From positions 17,315 through 81,314 of the forward strand of contig NZ_CALRWL010000024.1 in assembly GCF_943371865.1 (NCBI RefSeq): 64,000 nt of DNA, given 5' to 3'. The stretch comes from Azorhizobium sp943371865. Its GTDB lineage: Bacteria > Pseudomonadota > Alphaproteobacteria > Rhizobiales > Xanthobacteraceae. The notes under the pieces are model-generated. The model was not told the origin of the DNA. It made no database searches and was given only the letters and a program-made list of their open reading frames with translations. A program made the translations under genes and the position numbers. Below, piece by piece: positions 61,986-64,000 of the stretch. The stretch's first letter is position 1, and every line of letters begins with the position of its first letter.

Positions 61986-62642
61986 ATGCATATTGAACCC
62001 GGCATTCTTTCCGCGGCCAAGGTCGTCGCCGCCAACGCCGCCGCCCTCGCCACCCTCGGCGTCTATGCTCCCAAGCTGGTGCGCGCGCCCACGGAAATCG
62101 TGAAGACCGTGCTCGCCGCCGCCTTCTTCTCGGTGTTCATGGAGCTCTACCATCTCCCCGTGGGCGCCTCGGAACTGCATTTCGTCGGTGCCTCGGCGGT
62201 CTATTTCATCTTCGGCTTCGTGCCGACGCTGTTCGGCTTCGCCCTCGGCCTGCTCCTGCAGGGCGCGCTGTTCGAGCCGCAGGATCTGGTGCATCTGGGC
62301 GTGAACGCGCTGTCGCTGATGGTGCCGCTGATCGCGGTGCATGAGACCCTGGGCAAGCGCTTCTTCGCCCGCGGCGCCGAGCGCACCCCCGTCACCTGGG
62401 CCGGCATCCTGAAGTTCGACGCGGCCTATTATTCCGGCGTCGTCACCATGGTCGCCTTCTGGCTGCTGCTCGGCAACGAGGCCACCCCGGTCTATGACTG
62501 GGCGATCTTCGCCGCCTCCTATGTGCCGCTGGTGCTGTGCGAGCCCATCTTCACCTATGTGGCGCTGAAGCTGCTGGGCCGGCTGGAGACCAACGCCACC
62601 GTCAAGCGCTTCACCACCCTCGGCCAGCTCTCCGCCAGCTGA
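61986..62642 (+). CDS. cbiM: CbiM-type cobalt permease (energy-coupling factor family)
   Basis: A 218-residue integral membrane protein with about six or seven membrane helices. The N-terminal MHIEPG matches the conserved Met-His motif of CbiM, whose free N-terminal amine and His2 coordinate Co(II). Other family-like parts are SELHFVGASAVYFIFGFVPTLFGFALGL and the acid-rich FEPQDLVHLGVNAL. It is the only gene after the riboswitch. No cbiN, cbiQ or cbiO is adjacent, so partner components must be elsewhere or are dispensable. No strong ribosome site precedes ATG 61986. Confidence 0.88.
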   Translation: MHIEPGILSAAKVVAANAAALATLGVYAPKLVRAPTEIVKTVLAAAFFSVFMELYHLPVGASELHFVGASAVYFIFGFVPTLFGFALGLLLQGALFEPQDLVHLGVNALSLMVPLIAVHETLGKRFFARGAERTPVTWAGILKFDAAYYSGVVTMVAFWLLLGNEATPVYDWAIFAASYVPLVLCEPIFTYVALKLLGRLETNATVKRFTTLGQLSAS

Positions 62643-62650
62643 CCCTCGCC

Positions 62651-62681
62651 CTTCGCGGCGCGCCGCGCGCGCCGCGAAGGA
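62651..62681 (+). terminator. GC-rich hairpin after cbiM
   Basis: CCTTCGCGGCG (62651-62661) and CGCCGCGAAGG (62671-62681) form an 11-bp perfect stem. It lies eight bases after the cbiM stop. No U run follows, so it may act as an RNA-stabilising structure rather than a full terminator. Confidence 0.5.
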
Positions 62682-62788
62682 TCAAGTCGACCGACGCACC
62701 GCATGCGCCAGCCCCTCAGGTCCCCCACGCGCGATCCGCTGCGCGGCACGCGCTGGGGCCGGACAGTCGGGGCGGTGCAGAATGTACG

Positions 62789-62820
62789 AAGCCCTCCGTC
62801 ACGCGCGGGGGGCTTTTTTT
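62789..62820 (+). terminator. Rho-independent terminator in the cbiM-to-62895 gap
   Basis: AAGCCCTCC (62789-62797) and GGGGGGCTT (about 62806-62814) form a stem directly followed by a run of T (through 62820). It terminates plus-strand transcription from the cbiM side. The region between it and the previous hairpin shows no gene. Confidence 0.65.
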
Positions 62821-62894
62821 ATGGGAACCGTGGACAGGCTGGCCGGTTGGGAGGGGGTCCGCCGGCTCCGGCGGGCGATACCCACGGAGCGCTC

Positions 62895-63329
62895 ATGTCC
62901 GACCTCACCCTTGCCGATCTGGCGAAGAAGATGGCGAAACTCGATTTCGCCATGCTGAACACGATCTCCAGCGACGGCGCCCTGAGCGGGCGGCCCATGA
63001 GCAACAACGGCGATGTGGACTATCAGGGCGACAGCTATTTCTTCGCCTATTCCGAGTCCCGCAAGGTGGCGGAGATCCGTGTCAATGCCCAGGTGAGCCT
63101 GTCGTACAGCGGCGCCATCGGCCTCTTGGGGGGATCGCCGCTCTTCATCGACGTGGCCGGCGCCGCCGCCCTCATCGCGGACACGTCCCAATATGCCGCG
63201 CACTGGAGCAAAGACCTGGACCGGTATTTCCCGGACGGCATCGACACGCCGAACATGGTGCTGATCCATGTCCGGGCGGAGACCATCCGCTATTGGGATG
63301 GCGAAGATGAAGGCGTCATCCGGCCCTGA
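62895..63329 (+). CDS. Pyridoxamine 5'-phosphate oxidase-like FMN-binding protein (general stress type)
   Basis: A 144-residue split-barrel protein resembling general stress protein 26. MLNTISSDGALSGRPMSNNGDVDY is the flavin-binding strand pair, and FFAYSESRKVAEIRVNAQVSLSY and WSKDLDRYFPDGIDTPNMVLIHV follow, as in that family. Such proteins bind FMN or F420 and may be oxidoreductases, with unknown substrate. GGAG precedes ATG 62895. It is convergent with the rRNA operon. Confidence 0.85.
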   Translation: MSDLTLADLAKKMAKLDFAMLNTISSDGALSGRPMSNNGDVDYQGDSYFFAYSESRKVAEIRVNAQVSLSYSGAIGLLGGSPLFIDVAGAAALIADTSQYAAHWSKDLDRYFPDGIDTPNMVLIHVRAETIRYWDGEDEGVIRP

Positions 63330-63402
63330 GACGGGCGGCAGGGCGGCGCCTCAAGCACGGCCCTGCCGACGCTCCCGTTTTTCGCTTTGGGCTTCGAACA
63401 GC

Positions 63403-63440
63403 AAAATGCCCCCATGGTTTTCACCGATGGGGGCGTTTTG
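63403..63440 (-). terminator. Terminator of the rRNA operon
   Basis: On the minus strand GCCCCCATCGGTGAAAACCATGGGGGC folds with a 7-bp G-C-rich stem and is followed by ATTTTGC. The stem arms are about 63408-63415 and 63427-63434 in plus coordinates. AAAAT/ATTTT-like flanks on both sides make it bidirectional, so it can also end the 62895 gene. Confidence 0.75.
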
Positions 63441-63482
63441 TGGTTTTGTGATCTGGGCTGATCTTCGCATGTGCTTTGCAGG

Positions 63483-63597
63483 CCTGGCAGCGACCTACTC
63501 TCCCGCATCTTGAGATGAAGTACCATTGGCGCAGAGGAGTTTAACGGCCGAGTTCGGGATGGGATCGGGTTCAGGCTCCTCGCAATAGCCACCAGGC
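63483..63597 (-). rRNA. rrf: 5S ribosomal RNA
   Basis: Read on the minus strand, the sequence contains GGTGGCTATTGCGAGGAGCC at the 5' part, CCCATCCCGAACTCGGCCGT in the middle and GGGAGAGTAGGTCGCTGCCA at the 3' part, all characteristic of bacterial 5S rRNA, with a length of about 115 nucleotides. The closing helix is CCTGG/CCAGG, and near-perfect inverted repeats extend the stem on both sides to 63468-63487 and 63592-63611. End positions are approximate. Confidence 0.95.
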
Positions 63598-63661
63598 CGG
63601 CGAAGCACATGTGAAGGGATGAAGCTGGTTTTAGTGTCCAAAGATGGACATGGAGGATGAG

Positions 63662-64000
<339 letters not shown>

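Overview
This is a GC-rich window (most genes look about two-thirds GC or higher) from an alphaproteobacterium. The order Hyphomicrobiales, perhaps near Xanthobacteraceae or Bradyrhizobiaceae, fits best. The clues are the mraZ-rsmH-ftsL-ftsI-murE-murF-mraY run, the aminotransferase-ftsK-lolA-xthA block, the TIGR01459-type HAD phosphatase and the rRNA features. Species assignment is inference from gene content only.

Layout. 0-8 kb: the end of an L-lactate utilisation operon (lutA and partial lutB), an L,D-transpeptidase-like protein, an OmpR-type response regulator with a cyclic-nucleotide-binding partner, an HxlR regulator divergent from a glutathione S-transferase, a DUF2267 protein, xthA, and a lower-GC pair made of a small protein and an ADP-ribosyltransferase-like protein. 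7-19 kb: housekeeping genes lolA, ftsK, an aminotransferase, ribF, a HAD phosphatase, a secreted protein, murD and tex. 19-46 kb: an accessory stretch with a CoiA-like nuclease, a cysteine dioxygenase and three complete ABC importer operons. Each importer is tied to enzymes of the C-N (mostly amide) hydrolase type: oligopeptide-type with a creatininase-family enzyme; spermidine/putrescine-type with a PuuE-like allantoinase/deacetylase; branched-chain-amino-acid-type with an amidohydrolase and an amidase. Local regulators (MarR, GntR), a large hybrid histidine kinase and a chemoreceptor lie among them. 46-54 kb: the division and cell wall (dcw) cluster on the minus strand, with four perfectly phased TGGG boxes upstream of mraZ. 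54-64 kb: a DjlA-like co-chaperone, an AmiD-like amidase with a His-rich tail, RNase P RNA, a triheme cytochrome c with a duplicated C-terminal module, ligA, a cobalamin riboswitch in front of a lone CbiM-type cobalt permease, an FMN-binding split-barrel protein, and the 3' end of an rRNA operon (23S end and 5S) on the minus strand.

How the parts fit. mraY and murD, normally adjacent, have the same orientation but lie about 30 kb apart, with the transporter/hydrolase stretch between them. That stretch looks like a scavenging region for nitrogen-containing small molecules (ureides, cyclic amides, heterocycles). Palindromes in the control regions suggest separate regulation of each module: TGTGCACA three times before the GntR-linked operon, TTGACAG-N13-CTGTCAA before the MarR-linked operon, and AATCGTATACGATT before the third. 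The most interesting candidate for an undescribed system is the two-gene cassette at 6376-7157.
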